Source: Hydrogenimonas thermophila (lineage in GTDB: Bacteria; Campylobacterota; Campylobacteria; Campylobacterales; Hydrogenimonadaceae). Taken from it: a stretch of DNA of 48,640 nt. The notes below the pieces were generated by a model. It worked only from the letters and a program-made list of their open reading frames with translations. It searched no databases and was not told the DNA's origin. The stretch covers positions 1 through 48,640 of the forward strand of contig NZ_FOXB01000014.1 in the NCBI RefSeq assembly GCF_900115615.1, given 5' to 3'. The position numbers and the translations under genes were made by a program. Below are positions 8,630 to 17,590 of the stretch, piece after piece (the first letter of the stretch is position 1; every line of letters begins with the position of its first letter).

Positions 8630-8658
8630 ATTATAGTCAATGAAAAAGTTAATGTCAA
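8630..8658 (-). promoter_or_regulatory. Consensus sigma70-type promoter of the fadL-like operon
   Basis: On the minus strand TTGACA (8658-8653), a 17-nt spacer and TATAAT (8635-8630) form a full-consensus promoter, about 45 nt upstream of the FadL-type start at 8586. A full -35 box is unusual in Campylobacterota, whose promoters generally show only the -10 box. Confidence 0.8.
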
Positions 8659-8727
8659 GTATATCTATAGATATTACGTATTTTATATTTTGACAATAAA
8701 TGATTATTATAAATTATAATTAAACCA

Positions 8728-10656
8728 TTAAAGAACTAAAGCACCTAAAACAGCATTTTCTTTACCTATGGGAAACTTTCTATTCATTAAAAATTTTTCA
8801 TTTGCAAAATTTCTTTTAACACGGCTAAAAAGTGATTGATGACCAAATGCTTTACCGCATAAAACTATATGTTCTGCTTTTGAACGCCGTTTTAACTCTT
8901 GTAATACTTCTGTAATGTAGTCACCAAATGATTCAAAAATTGAGTATGCAAGAAGTGTTACAGGAACATCAGCCAACTTATAACTCATAATACTTGCAAG
9001 AAAAGCGTATGGATCAAATCTATTATCAGAGAGTTTTGTATCTATTTGTAGTCCTCCTTTACCAACAAATGAAAGTGCCTCTTTGCCTACTGCTTCAAAT
9101 CCTAGGTTTTTTAATCCCATAATCAGTGCAGCTGCCTCAAAAAGATCTGTAGGAGCATCTTTTGAAAAGAGTTTTTCTGCTATTTCAGGAAACTTCTTTG
9201 AAAAATTTTCAACAAGCCTGTCAGACCCTTCACGAAGAGTTGCAATATTTTCACGTAGTTGTGATGAAGTAAACTTTAGTGAAGGCACTGCTACAATAGG
9301 CTTATTACCATTATGGTATAAAAATATAGGAAGTTTATCAAAATATACACCAACTGCCTTCTCATTTACAAACTGATATTCTAGTAAAACAGAGAGTAAA
9401 GATGCAGATGCTTGATCAAAATAGACTGTTCTTGAGTGTTCAGGTACTTCAGTCTCGCTATCTAAAACAAAAAGCTCTGTAGCTTCAACATTGTCCATAT
9501 GCTCCATTTTATCTATTAAAACATTACCATTATTTGGTACAGCAGCTAAACCGTGAGCTATTGCTACCCGATTTGTATGATGTTTTAAATGTGCAGGGAA
9601 TGAGACTCTTTCACCTTCTACAATAAATTTAGAATCTTTATTTATAAAATATCTCATATCACTTTGAGAGCTTATTTGCAGATCATAATCAATTATATAA
9701 TCAGCCGATTGCTCTTCATCACACTCAATATATCCTACATAACCAAACCCTTGAGATGTCAACTCTTTAGCCAATAAAATAGAAAATCCGTCATCAGGAT
9801 ACTTAATAGTAGCTACACGTCCATAAAATGGCCATAGCTCTTCATCACTAACAGCTACATCAATAATTGGTCTCTCAATTGATAGAAGAGAGTGTATTTC
9901 ATCTTTTATAACAGAGCAAAATGACTCAATATTTCCTGCGTCAAGCACCATAAGCCTTTTATTTGGTAAATTATATTCTCTCTTTGCATCAAAAAAGAGT
10001 CGCTCTCCCATTAATGTTTTTATTTTAACTGTTTTACCATCTTTTATTGCCTTGGCTGCAACCTCAAACATGGTTCTAAAACTTCCGGCATCATTGGCAT
10101 ACCGCTCTTTGGAACGGTCTCTCATTTTAACAGGAATACCGCAAGCATGACAGCTTATGAGCTGATAATCTTTTCTAAACGGGTTAGAGGTCATCTCCTC
10201 TTCGCATGCTTTACAAGGCACAAAAAAACGCATCTGAGAATTTTCACGTCTAAAAGGATAACCTTCTATTAAAGCATATTGAGAGCCACAACAATTACAG
10301 CTTGTAAAAGGGTAATAGTAACGCCTAGAAGATGGGTCAAACAACTCTTTTTGACAAACTGGACATAAACCTATTGAGTGCGGAATAGAAAAACTATTGT
10401 CTAACTCTGTTTTTATGGCAGGTATATCATCTACTCTATGTTCAGATCCCCTCATAAAAAGAGAGGCAGGAAGAGTTTCACCCAAAACTTTCAAAAAATC
10501 TACAAGATTTGGATCATTCTCATCTGCTATAAATGTTATTTTATCATTAGACTGGATTAATGAAACCTCAACTTTACTTTGCTTAGACAGAGCCTCTATA
10601 TAGCGTAAAATATAACTATGTGAAGAGATATACTCTAATTCAAAAATAAATGCCAT
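8728..10656 (-). CDS. hydE: HydE, HypF-related hydrogenase maturation protein
   Basis: The 642-residue protein has a HypF-like double zinc finger: C98PVC101, C120NCC123, C148KAC151 and C169HAC172, with spacings close to the HypF pattern. The C-terminal half resembles the carbamoyl-transferase (Kae1-like) part of HypF, but the N-terminal acylphosphatase motif is not recognisable and the HHxAH metal motif is absent. This matches HydE, the extra protein closing the hydABCDE operon in Helicobacter and Wolinella, which is needed for active hydrogenase. AAGGAG precedes the ATG at a 6-nt spacing, and the gene follows hydD by 21 bp. Its role is probably accessory rather than as the true HypF, which would be elsewhere in the genome. 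Confidence 0.85.
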   Translation of the reverse strand: MAFIFELEYISSHSYILRYIEALSKQSKVEVSLIQSNDKITFIADENDPNLVDFLKVLGETLPASLFMRGSEHRVDDIPAIKTELDNSFSIPHSIGLCPVCQKELFDPSSRRYYYPFTSCNCCGSQYALIEGYPFRRENSQMRFFVPCKACEEEMTSNPFRKDYQLISCHACGIPVKMRDRSKERYANDAGSFRTMFEVAAKAIKDGKTVKIKTLMGERLFFDAKREYNLPNKRLMVLDAGNIESFCSVIKDEIHSLLSIERPIIDVAVSDEELWPFYGRVATIKYPDDGFSILLAKELTSQGFGYVGYIECDEEQSADYIIDYDLQISSQSDMRYFINKDSKFIVEGERVSFPAHLKHHTNRVAIAHGLAAVPNNGNVLIDKMEHMDNVEATELFVLDSETEVPEHSRTVYFDQASASLLSVLLEYQFVNEKAVGVYFDKLPIFLYHNGNKPIVAVPSLKFTSSQLRENIATLREGSDRLVENFSKKFPEIAEKLFSKDAPTDLFEAAALIMGLKNLGFEAVGKEALSFVGKGGLQIDTKLSDNRFDPYAFLASIMSYKLADVPVTLLAYSIFESFGDYITEVLQELKRRSKAEHIVLCGKAFGHQSLFSRVKRNFANEKFLMNRKFPIGKENAVLGALVL

Positions 10657-10677
10657 AAATGACTCCTTTTTTAATAA

Positions 10678-11226
10678 CTATATACTTGCCACAGTAGGAG
10701 AATTGTACTCTCTAATAATTTCATCTAACGTTTTAAATAATTTTTTTGGTTTTGCACTTATACCGCTATTTTGAAGCTCTTTTAATGTTGCTTTAACCAA
10801 ATTATCAAACTTCTCTTTTATAGTGTAAGTCAAATCTATATCAACACTCTCAATATCTTTAGGTACTATACCTATAACATTAACTTCTGCCATACTGTTA
10901 AGCATTGAACATATTTCAAGCATTTCAACTACTTCAACTTCATGTGCAGTCTGACGATAACTTCCCAGCCCCATTAAAGCATCGGCCGGTAGATTATATA
11001 CTGAACCGGCCTCATCTTTGATTGAGACTGTATCGAGAATGATAACCTTTTTATAGCTTTGGTAATATGTCATAAGCTTAAAGCCCAATGTTCCACCATC
11101 AATAATATCTATATTTGGAGAAAAATCATAATTCTCCTCCAAATACTTAGCGGCATAAATACCAACTCCTTCATCTTTAAACAGTATATTTCCAATACCA
11201 ATAATAATAGTATCATTCTCTTTCAT
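10678..11226 (-). CDS. hydD: HydD, hydrogenase large-subunit maturation endopeptidase
   Basis: The product belongs to the HyaD/HybD nickel-dependent protease family: GIGNILFKDEGVGIYAAKYL has the GNxLxxDEG motif with the metal-ligand Glu, IDIIDGGTLGF the central Asp, and TAHEVEV the conserved His. These proteases cut the C-terminal tail of the large subunit after Ni insertion, here HydB encoded two genes upstream. I give the ATG at 11226; a GTG at 11235 overlapping the hydC stop (GTGA) would add three residues and is equally possible. Length (182) is typical. Confidence 0.88.
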   Translation of the reverse strand: MKENDTIIIGIGNILFKDEGVGIYAAKYLEENYDFSPNIDIIDGGTLGFKLMTYYQSYKKVIILDTVSIKDEAGSVYNLPADALMGLGSYRQTAHEVEVVEMLEICSMLNSMAEVNVIGIVPKDIESVDIDLTYTIKEKFDNLVKATLKELQNSGISAKPKKLFKTLDEIIREYNSPTVASI

Positions 11227-11231
11227 TTTTA

Positions 11232-11930
11232 TCACTTTCGTTTAAATTTAGATCCACCAAAGACAATAGCAATATCGCCCTCTTGCCAATAGATAGTACG
11301 CCAAACTTGATAGTAAATATGAAACATTACCCATGCCAATATCCACCACATTGTAAGATGATGAGAGATTCTTACATCCATCAATGTACCACCAGTAACA
11401 GAAATAGTCCAGTCAGTTGTTAAATGTAAAATTGTAGGCCACCAGCTTCCAACAGAGCTTGTTCCTGACCCTAATCCATGTACATATAACTGCAAACCAG
11501 TTAATAGCATCCAACCAAGCAATAGATGCAAAATAGTAAAATAGACTGTGTTAAAACTATCATTATGACTTGAATCAAAGTTCTTTCTTCGATTAAGTGT
11601 TAATAAGTTTATCAATACTTCAAAAAACTCTTTAATATTTTTAGCAGTTGGTATCAGCTTTTTATAAGGCTTTTCAAATCTACTGAAAAAGTATAAATAG
11701 CCAATAATGATAGATGTAACATCTAGTAAAATTGCACCTATCAGATGAACCCATCTATTCCAAGCCATTACATATTTATCTACCGCAGGATCAGATATAA
11801 AACTTTGATAATAAGGGTGGGCTATATATAATCCTGTAATTACAGCAGTTAATATAGCAATTGCATTTACCCAGTGAATGATCCTTCCTGCTGTAGTCAT
11901 CCTTTTAACTCTTTTATATTCAGGTTTCAT
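11232..11930 (-). CDS. hydC: HydC, [NiFe]-hydrogenase cytochrome b subunit
   Basis: The 232-residue membrane protein has four to five hydrophobic helices and the Ni/Fe-hydrogenase b-type cytochrome pattern: RIIHWVNAIAILTAVITGLYI in the first helix, HLIGAILLD, a HLLLGWMLLTGLQLY helix and SHHLTMWWILAWVMFHIYY. Paired histidines in separate helices would ligate two haems. It anchors HydAB on the periplasmic face and passes electrons to quinone. The ATG follows AGGAGATCGC, 9 bp after the hydB stop. Confidence 0.92.
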   Translation of the reverse strand: MKPEYKRVKRMTTAGRIIHWVNAIAILTAVITGLYIAHPYYQSFISDPAVDKYVMAWNRWVHLIGAILLDVTSIIIGYLYFFSRFEKPYKKLIPTAKNIKEFFEVLINLLTLNRRKNFDSSHNDSFNTVYFTILHLLLGWMLLTGLQLYVHGLGSGTSSVGSWWPTILHLTTDWTISVTGGTLMDVRISHHLTMWWILAWVMFHIYYQVWRTIYWQEGDIAIVFGGSKFKRK

Positions 11931-11939
11931 GCGATCTCC

Positions 11940-13670
11940 TTAAAAAGAACAGCTTGTATCTACCTTGTAAACGCCAAGCTCTCTACCTTTTGTATCAACT
12001 ATATGTACAGCACAAGCAATACATGGATCAAAACTGTGAATAGTTCGAAGAATCTCAAGAGGCTGATCTGGATCTGCAACTTTGATTCCAATCAAACTTG
12101 ATTCATAAGCTCCCATTCTCTCTTTATAATCACGAGGTGCTGCATTCCAAGTAGATGGTACAACTGCTTGATAGTTTGATACTAAGCCATTTTCAATTCG
12201 TACCCAATGACCAAGTGATCCACGTGGAGCCTCTTCAATACCATAACCTTTAGCACTTTTACTCACTTTATCAAAATCAAATTCAGTCCATGTTGAGAGA
12301 TCACCTGATGCACTATTTTTAGCCAATTCATCAATCCAATCTATCATAATGTCTGCCATTAGTTCAGTCTCTATTGCACGTGCAGCAGTACGCCCAACAG
12401 TAGAAAAAAGTACTTTTACAGGCAAGTTTCCATTTTTTAAGAATCTATTTACATACTCTTGAATACGTTTATCTCCTCTTGCATAACCAACTACCATTCG
12501 TGCAAGTGGTCCAACTTCAACACGTGTATCATCATATAAAGGAGATTTGATCCAACTATATTTATTCTTAGTATCAAGATATGCTATACCATTCTCTCTC
12601 TTGCCAAATCCTGTATACTCAGGCTCTGTTTGCCCATTATACGGATGAAGAGGTTTTTCTCCTTTATACCATGAATGAGAAACATCTTCAGCAATTTTTT
12701 CTGTATCAAAATCGATAACATTATTAAGGTCACCATTTAAAACCAATCCACTAGGGAAAAGTAGCTCACCTTTATACATAGGATTGTCATCAAGCCTGAA
12801 TCCACCATAAACCAAATAGTTTTTCAATCCGCCACCTGCACCCTCAAGTGCTTCATCGGCATACATTGTACCTGCCATATAGACATCTGGAAGATAAGCC
12901 TGTTTAATAAACTTTCTAAATTTCATGTGTAAATCTTTAAAAAGGGCAATTCGTGCCGGATTTTTAATATCTTGTACACATGTTACTCCACCAACAACAA
13001 TACTTTGTGGATGAGGATTTTTACCTCCAAAAATCGCCATCATTTTTGCAACATCACGCTGAAGATCAAGTGCTTGCAAATAGTGTGTAACGCCTATGAG
13101 ATTCTGTTCTGGAGTCAATTTATAATTCTTATTTCCCCAATAACCATTGCCAAATATTCCAAGTCTTCCCTGCTTAACAAATTTTGCAATACGTTCTTGA
13201 ACTTGTGAAAACTCACTTTCAGAATCTGTCCAAGCCTTTTCTCCTGCAATAGAAGCCCATTTTTTTGCCTCTTCAGCAGTTTTCTTGGGATCAGCTTTTA
13301 GTGCAGAGGTAATATCAACCCAATCTAGTGCGTGTAAATGATAAAAGTGAACAACATGATCATGAAGATAGAGTGAGCCTTGAATTAAATTTCTAACTAA
13401 CCTGGCATTTTTTGGAATTGTGATGCCAAATGCATGTTCAACTGCTTCAATACTTCGTTGATAGTGTGTTCCTGTGCATACACCACATATTCTCATTGCT
13501 AAAAGACCACAATCTCGAGGATCTCTACCTTTTAAAATTGTTTCAATACCTCGAAACATAGTTGACGAACTATATGCGTCTACAATAGTATTGTTATCAT
13601 CTATTACAGCTTCTATTCTAAGGTGCCCTTCAATTCTTGTAATTGGATCAACAACAATATGTTTGCTCAT
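11940..13670 (-). CDS. hydB: HydB, [NiFe]-hydrogenase large subunit
   Basis: The 576-residue catalytic subunit has the N-terminal L1 motif RICGVCTGTH (Cys62, Cys65) and the C-terminal L2 motif DPCIACAVH (Cys550, Cys553), which together hold the NiFe centre. Twenty residues follow His556 and should be removed by HydD. The N-terminus DPITRIEGHLRIE and the LHDHVVHFYHLHALDW region are standard for group 1 uptake enzymes. It would be carried through the Tat system with HydA. The ATG overlaps the hydA stop by one base (TAATG), so the subunits are translationally coupled. Confidence 0.97.
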   Translation of the reverse strand: MSKHIVVDPITRIEGHLRIEAVIDDNNTIVDAYSSSTMFRGIETILKGRDPRDCGLLAMRICGVCTGTHYQRSIEAVEHAFGITIPKNARLVRNLIQGSLYLHDHVVHFYHLHALDWVDITSALKADPKKTAEEAKKWASIAGEKAWTDSESEFSQVQERIAKFVKQGRLGIFGNGYWGNKNYKLTPEQNLIGVTHYLQALDLQRDVAKMMAIFGGKNPHPQSIVVGGVTCVQDIKNPARIALFKDLHMKFRKFIKQAYLPDVYMAGTMYADEALEGAGGGLKNYLVYGGFRLDDNPMYKGELLFPSGLVLNGDLNNVIDFDTEKIAEDVSHSWYKGEKPLHPYNGQTEPEYTGFGKRENGIAYLDTKNKYSWIKSPLYDDTRVEVGPLARMVVGYARGDKRIQEYVNRFLKNGNLPVKVLFSTVGRTAARAIETELMADIMIDWIDELAKNSASGDLSTWTEFDFDKVSKSAKGYGIEEAPRGSLGHWVRIENGLVSNYQAVVPSTWNAAPRDYKERMGAYESSLIGIKVADPDQPLEILRTIHSFDPCIACAVHIVDTKGRELGVYKVDTSCSF

Positions 13671-14905
13671 TACTCTTCCCCCTCATCAGATTTATTACCA
13701 GCCAATGCACTTGCTGCAGCGTGTATTCCTATTCCTATTCCCGTAGCAGTCAATATACCAAGACCAAATTCATCTACTGTTTTTTCTACACCTCCGGTAG
13801 GTGCTTTAATATTGGCATCTGCCATTGGACGCTCATAAGCATATTTGTCCCAAAAATCTGGTTCAGAACAGCCAATACATCCACGCCCTACTCCAATAGG
13901 CCAGTTCACACCTTCGTTATAGCGAACAATAGAGCAGTTATTAAATGTCATAGGTCCTTTGCAACCCATTTTATATAAACAGAAATTATTTTTAGCACCT
14001 TCATCACCCCACTCTTCTACAAACTCTCCTGCATCAAAGTGTGCACGTCTTTCACAATTGTCATGAATTCGGTAACCAAATGCAAATTTAGGTCGTAAAA
14101 GAGAGTCTAGTTCAGGAATCTGTCCTGTCAATACATAATGCAATATTACCCCTACCATATTTGCCGGATTTGCTGGACATGCAGGAATATTAATAATAGG
14201 TTTACCTTTAACAATATCCATAACTCCTTTTGCACCAGTTGGATTAGGTGAGGCTGCAGGAATTCCACCAAATGTAGCACAACTTCCAACAGCAACAACA
14301 GCAGCAGCATCATTGGCAAGTCTTTTAAGATGCTCTTCAAAAGTTTCACCACTTGGTCCTATTGTTCCATAATAACCATTCATTCCAGTAGGAATAGAAC
14401 CTTCAACAAAAAGAAGATATTTTCCTTTAAATGTCTCCATTGCATCATGTAATTGTGCTTCTGCCTGATGACCTGATGCAGCCATTAGTGTTTCTTGAAA
14501 CTCAAGACTAATCAACTCTAAAATAATTTCATCTACTTTAGGGCCATCACTTCTAATGAAAGCTTCAGAGTTACCTGCACAATCTTGAAGTTCGATCCAA
14601 ATAACAGGCACACGATTCATAACTTCAGCTGCTTCTGCTACCAAAGGTTCAAAAAAACTTGGCAACATAAGCATTGCAGTAGTTGCACTTACCCATTTCA
14701 TAAAATCACGTCGACTACATCCCTCTTCAGAAAGAATTTCATTAAGTTCAAGCTTATTACCAAATGGTTCAAGTATCTTTAACTCTTCAATATGTTTTTT
14801 ACACTGTTCATAAAGCCGTTGATAGTAGATATCACCTCTGTTAGTATCTATACGAGAACTTTTTGCAGTAAAAAGTTTTTTTACTGCTTCTCTTCTATCA
14901 TCCAT
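13670..14905 (-). CDS. hydA: HydA, [NiFe]-hydrogenase small subunit with atypical proximal-cluster motif
   Basis: The 411-residue Fe-S subunit has an unusually long N-terminal extension before the twin-arginine motif SRRDFMK (64-70), which related Campylobacterota also tend to have. The distal and medial cluster ligands are visible: H281DNC284, C309, C315, C324, C343IGC346. For the proximal cluster, GSC209 and PAC243 are present, but the usual CxGC reads C109-A-G-N112, so one ligand is Asn instead of Cys. A C-terminal hydrophobic helix (about 382-402) anchors the protein. The ATG follows a ribosome site fully complementary to 16S rRNA (AGGAGGTGAT). It is the first gene of hydABCDE, divergent from an exported-protein operon. 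Confidence 0.95.
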   Translation of the reverse strand: MDDRREAVKKLFTAKSSRIDTNRGDIYYQRLYEQCKKHIEELKILEPFGNKLELNEILSEEGCSRRDFMKWVSATTAMLMLPSFFEPLVAEAAEVMNRVPVIWIELQDCAGNSEAFIRSDGPKVDEIILELISLEFQETLMAASGHQAEAQLHDAMETFKGKYLLFVEGSIPTGMNGYYGTIGPSGETFEEHLKRLANDAAAVVAVGSCATFGGIPAASPNPTGAKGVMDIVKGKPIINIPACPANPANMVGVILHYVLTGQIPELDSLLRPKFAFGYRIHDNCERRAHFDAGEFVEEWGDEGAKNNFCLYKMGCKGPMTFNNCSIVRYNEGVNWPIGVGRGCIGCSEPDFWDKYAYERPMADANIKAPTGGVEKTVDEFGLGILTATGIGIGIHAAASALAGNKSDEGEE

Positions 14906-14907
14906 TA

Positions 14908-14917
14908 ATCACCTCCT
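14908..14917 (-). promoter_or_regulatory. Extended Shine-Dalgarno site of hydA
   Basis: AGGAGGTGAT lies on the minus strand with the GGAGG core 6 nt from the hydA ATG. It is the longest anti-16S match I noticed in the window and suggests strong translation of the hydrogenase operon. No convincing -35/-10 pair was fixed in 14918-15118; a GATATAAAAT stretch on the minus strand is a weak candidate. Confidence 0.75.
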
Positions 14918-15148
14918 GTTTTTAGTAGCTTTATATGATAAAAAATCATAACTTAATTTTATATCACTGCTGTAAATTAACTATAATTTTTATTTATTAA
15001 AGTGAATGATGAAAAATATGATATTTATTTATAGCAACACCCCTATATACCTGCATTTTCTTTGCAATAAACATTTGTACAATCCTCCAATTGCGTAAAG
15101 AAAAAGAGTTTTTCGTTTATGCAAAATTTCATTAAAAGGGTCATCATC

Positions 15149-16627
15149 ATGACAAAAAAATTACTCTCAACAGTTACTGCAGCTGCAGTTTTAACTACAG
15201 GCGCAATGGCATATGAAGTCAGTGATCTGCACTATTTAGATAACAATACCACTAGTTATGAGACAACCGACAAATTAGAGCACTCTTTAGAGTATTCAAA
15301 AAATCTTAATGGTGATGCTCTACTCTTCCCAGCATTTTATGCCGGTGGTGGGTTTACAACAGAGATAAAAATCATTAATACTAGTGGTCAATACTCAAAT
15401 GTTGCAAAAGTGATCTTTTTTGAGAAAGAGACATCAAAAGAGATAATGGATTTCAATGTATATCTATCAGCCCATGATGTTTGGACAGCACAAGTTGTAG
15501 AGAAAGATGGTAAATACTATATTGAGTCTACAGACAACTCTAGTCCTCTTGAGACAATCAACTATGAAATGGCAAGTATAGAACACCCTCTAAGTGTAGA
15601 GATTCCATCGAATGCAGGTTATTTTGAAGTTGTAAAAAGTGTTGTTGTTAACAATGATTACCACGGTCAACACTTAACTCTTAGACAAGATTATAGTGAG
15701 TGGGCTACAAAAGTCAGAACGGGTGGACTTACAACAGCAATACTTATTGATGATGGAATATTTGCACATGTAACAAGTCCAAGCATTGATACTGTAAATA
15801 CCGGTACAGTATTTGGTGACAATGTAGAGGTACTGGCAAAATATGCAACACTGGTAGGTGAAGTAAAAATCATCAATACCATCACAAAAACAGCTATGAC
15901 TATTCCACCTGTATATTATGATTATAACAACCCTGAAACAGGGCTTGTTTACCTTGAAGGTGAAAAAGGAAATATGATTGATATTACACTTGGAAGAGAT
16001 GCCAACGGTATGCTTCAATATGGTGTAAACAAAACACTTGGTCAGTGGCTTGATGATCTTGAATCAAAAGATTTGGATGATGTGATCATAGCTTATGACA
16101 ATGAAGATGCAATTGATAATAACTTACTTCTAATGACTTCACCTTTCAAAAGAACTATCATTCAAAAAATGAATTTTGCTCCAAATACAAATGATGGTTT
16201 GGTAGCTTTAGATGCCGCTAATCCAGCAGATAGATTTGATGGAGCAGAAGGCAGAAAACTCTTTGAAGGAGTTCAAACAGATGAAAATGGAGAGATCACT
16301 AACTTTGGTCAATACAAAGCTTTTGCAGCTATCTACAACAATAATGAGACTGAGTTTAACAGTATTGCATTCTCCCCTGCTCTTCCAAGCTATCTGACAT
16401 TTACAAAAGAGGTGCAATCAAGTGAGAGCATAGATGTAACACTGTCAACCTACATAAGAGAAGCAATAGCTCAAGATGCAACTTTTGCAAACGGTGGGTA
16501 TGTCTTGGTTGATTTTGATAAAGCCGGATACGATGTACCATCTATAGCTACCCAAATGGTAGGAACATATGTAGAGGGGCAAGGCGTTACAAACTGGGTC
16601 TATCCAGCTATCAATATTCAAAAATAA
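15149..16627 (+). CDS. Exported protein of unknown function
   Basis: The 492-residue product (from ATG 15149) has a classic signal peptide MTKKLLSTVTAAAVLTTGAM ending in AMA, then a mature part rich in Asn, Thr and Asp. A segment GDALLFPAFYAGGGFTTEIK followed by IINTS begins the globular part; similar starts occur in exported proteins of unknown function in marine Campylobacterota, as far as I recall. No enzymatic motif, membrane anchor or lipobox is seen. AAGGG lies 8 nt before this ATG, while an upstream ATG at 15119 has no ribosome site and would put charged residues before the signal peptide. It heads a plus-strand run with a lipoprotein, a PpiC-type isomerase and a small exported protein. 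Confidence 0.75.
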   Translation: MTKKLLSTVTAAAVLTTGAMAYEVSDLHYLDNNTTSYETTDKLEHSLEYSKNLNGDALLFPAFYAGGGFTTEIKIINTSGQYSNVAKVIFFEKETSKEIMDFNVYLSAHDVWTAQVVEKDGKYYIESTDNSSPLETINYEMASIEHPLSVEIPSNAGYFEVVKSVVVNNDYHGQHLTLRQDYSEWATKVRTGGLTTAILIDDGIFAHVTSPSIDTVNTGTVFGDNVEVLAKYATLVGEVKIINTITKTAMTIPPVYYDYNNPETGLVYLEGEKGNMIDITLGRDANGMLQYGVNKTLGQWLDDLESKDLDDVIIAYDNEDAIDNNLLLMTSPFKRTIIQKMNFAPNTNDGLVALDAANPADRFDGAEGRKLFEGVQTDENGEITNFGQYKAFAAIYNNNETEFNSIAFSPALPSYLTFTKEVQSSESIDVTLSTYIREAIAQDATFANGGYVLVDFDKAGYDVPSIATQMVGTYVEGQGVTNWVYPAINIQK

Positions 16628-16639
16628 TCAAAAAATTCA

Positions 16640-16660
16640 GCAGAGATTTTTCATCTCTGC
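16640..16660 (+). terminator. Intercistronic hairpin
   Basis: GCAGAGAT / ATCTCTGC form an 8-bp stem around a TTTTC loop, between the exported-protein stop at 16627 and the lipoprotein start at 16676. There is no U-tract after it, so partial attenuation or mRNA 3'-end protection is more likely than full termination. Confidence 0.5.
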
Positions 16661-16675
16661 ATACAAGGAAATATA

Positions 16676-17512
16676 ATGCAAAAAAAGAGACTACTTATTA
16701 CAATGTCAGCCGCAGCAGTTTTAACTTTTAGTGGATGTGGTGGAGGTAGTGATGATTCAGCAATAAACAGCACTACAGATACACAAACAGCACCTGTAGA
16801 AGCTGCAAGTACAGATATCCAGGTAATTGATGGATATGTTATAGGAGCAACTGTTACAGCACTGAATGATTCTACTTGTAGCTCCATTACCCAAACTGAA
16901 GGGCATACTACTCTTCAATGTGAACTTGAAGGATTTAAGACAGTTGGAGGAAAAATAGATGTCAATCAAAACGGCATAGCAGATGTTACAGAGCCAACTG
17001 CACCAAATATGGTTGCACCTGCTGGATACAGTGTAGCTACACCTTTTACAACACTAATAGCAACAGGTAAAGTAACAACTGAACAGATCGCTACAACTCT
17101 TGGAATTAGTGCAGAAGAGGTAATGTCAGATCCTTACTCAACTAACAATATCGACCTTGCTAAAGCTTACAACTTGGTAGCAGCAGCATTACTGAACAAT
17201 GCTGCTGATTTGATGGCAGATAAAATAGTTGAGGCTTCTGCAACACAAACTATGTCACCATCTGCAATAGATATTGATCTGCTCACCTCTATGGTAAAAG
17301 ATGTATTAGCAACAAGTGTAGCTGTAGAATATATCTCTGCTTATAGTCTCTATATAGATTCAATTGCAGCATTAGAAGCAAATTCATCAGCTGAACTTGA
17401 TCAAAGTATAGCAGAATTAAGAGATAACCTGGAAATAGAAAAAGCTTTAGATAGCTCAGATACGGTAACTGATCAAGAAAACATTACCGGTACACTATTG
17501 CCTGCATTATAA
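16676..17512 (+). CDS. Lipoprotein of unknown function
   Basis: The 278-residue product has a signal peptide with lipobox FSGC (Cys21) followed by a GGGSDDS linker, a very common surface-lipoprotein start. The next part (IDGYVIGATVTAL, GGKIDVNQNGIADVTEP) looks like a small beta domain with an Asp/Asn-rich loop that could bind Ca2+; the remainder is helical and rich in Ala, Ser and Thr (VATPFTTLIATGKVTTEQIA). Similar domain order is seen in carboxypeptidase-regulatory-like surface lipoproteins, but I do not recognise a specific family. It lies 48 bp after the preceding exported-protein gene and AAGGAAAT precedes the ATG. Likely an envelope partner of that protein. Confidence 0.7.
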   Translation: MQKKRLLITMSAAAVLTFSGCGGGSDDSAINSTTDTQTAPVEAASTDIQVIDGYVIGATVTALNDSTCSSITQTEGHTTLQCELEGFKTVGGKIDVNQNGIADVTEPTAPNMVAPAGYSVATPFTTLIATGKVTTEQIATTLGISAEEVMSDPYSTNNIDLAKAYNLVAAALLNNAADLMADKIVEASATQTMSPSAIDIDLLTSMVKDVLATSVAVEYISAYSLYIDSIAALEANSSAELDQSIAELRDNLEIEKALDSSDTVTDQENITGTLLPAL

Positions 17513-17533
17513 AATATACATACTATTTTGTTA

Positions 17534-17568
17534 TTGGCTAGCTGGTTTATTCATTAACCAGTTGCCAA
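17534..17568 (+). terminator. Hairpin after lipoprotein gene
   Basis: TTGGC-TAG-CTGGTT pairs with AACCAG-TT-GCCAA, giving 6 + 5 bp around a small internal loop and an 8-nt apical loop. It lies 21 bp after the lipoprotein stop and before the ribosome site of the PpiC gene. No long U-tract follows; a terminator or attenuator is likely. Confidence 0.5.
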
Positions 17569-17590
17569 TTAACTATATCAAAGGATTTTC

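Noticed and set aside
15101-15125. Hairpin GAAAAA-GAG-TTTTTC as a possible riboswitch or attenuator before the exported-protein gene
   Set aside because: Short A/T-only stem in AT-rich DNA; expected by chance.
14918-15148. Sigma54 or other specialised promoter for hydABCDE
   Set aside because: No GG-N10-GC element was found; only weak TATA-like boxes, so no call was made.
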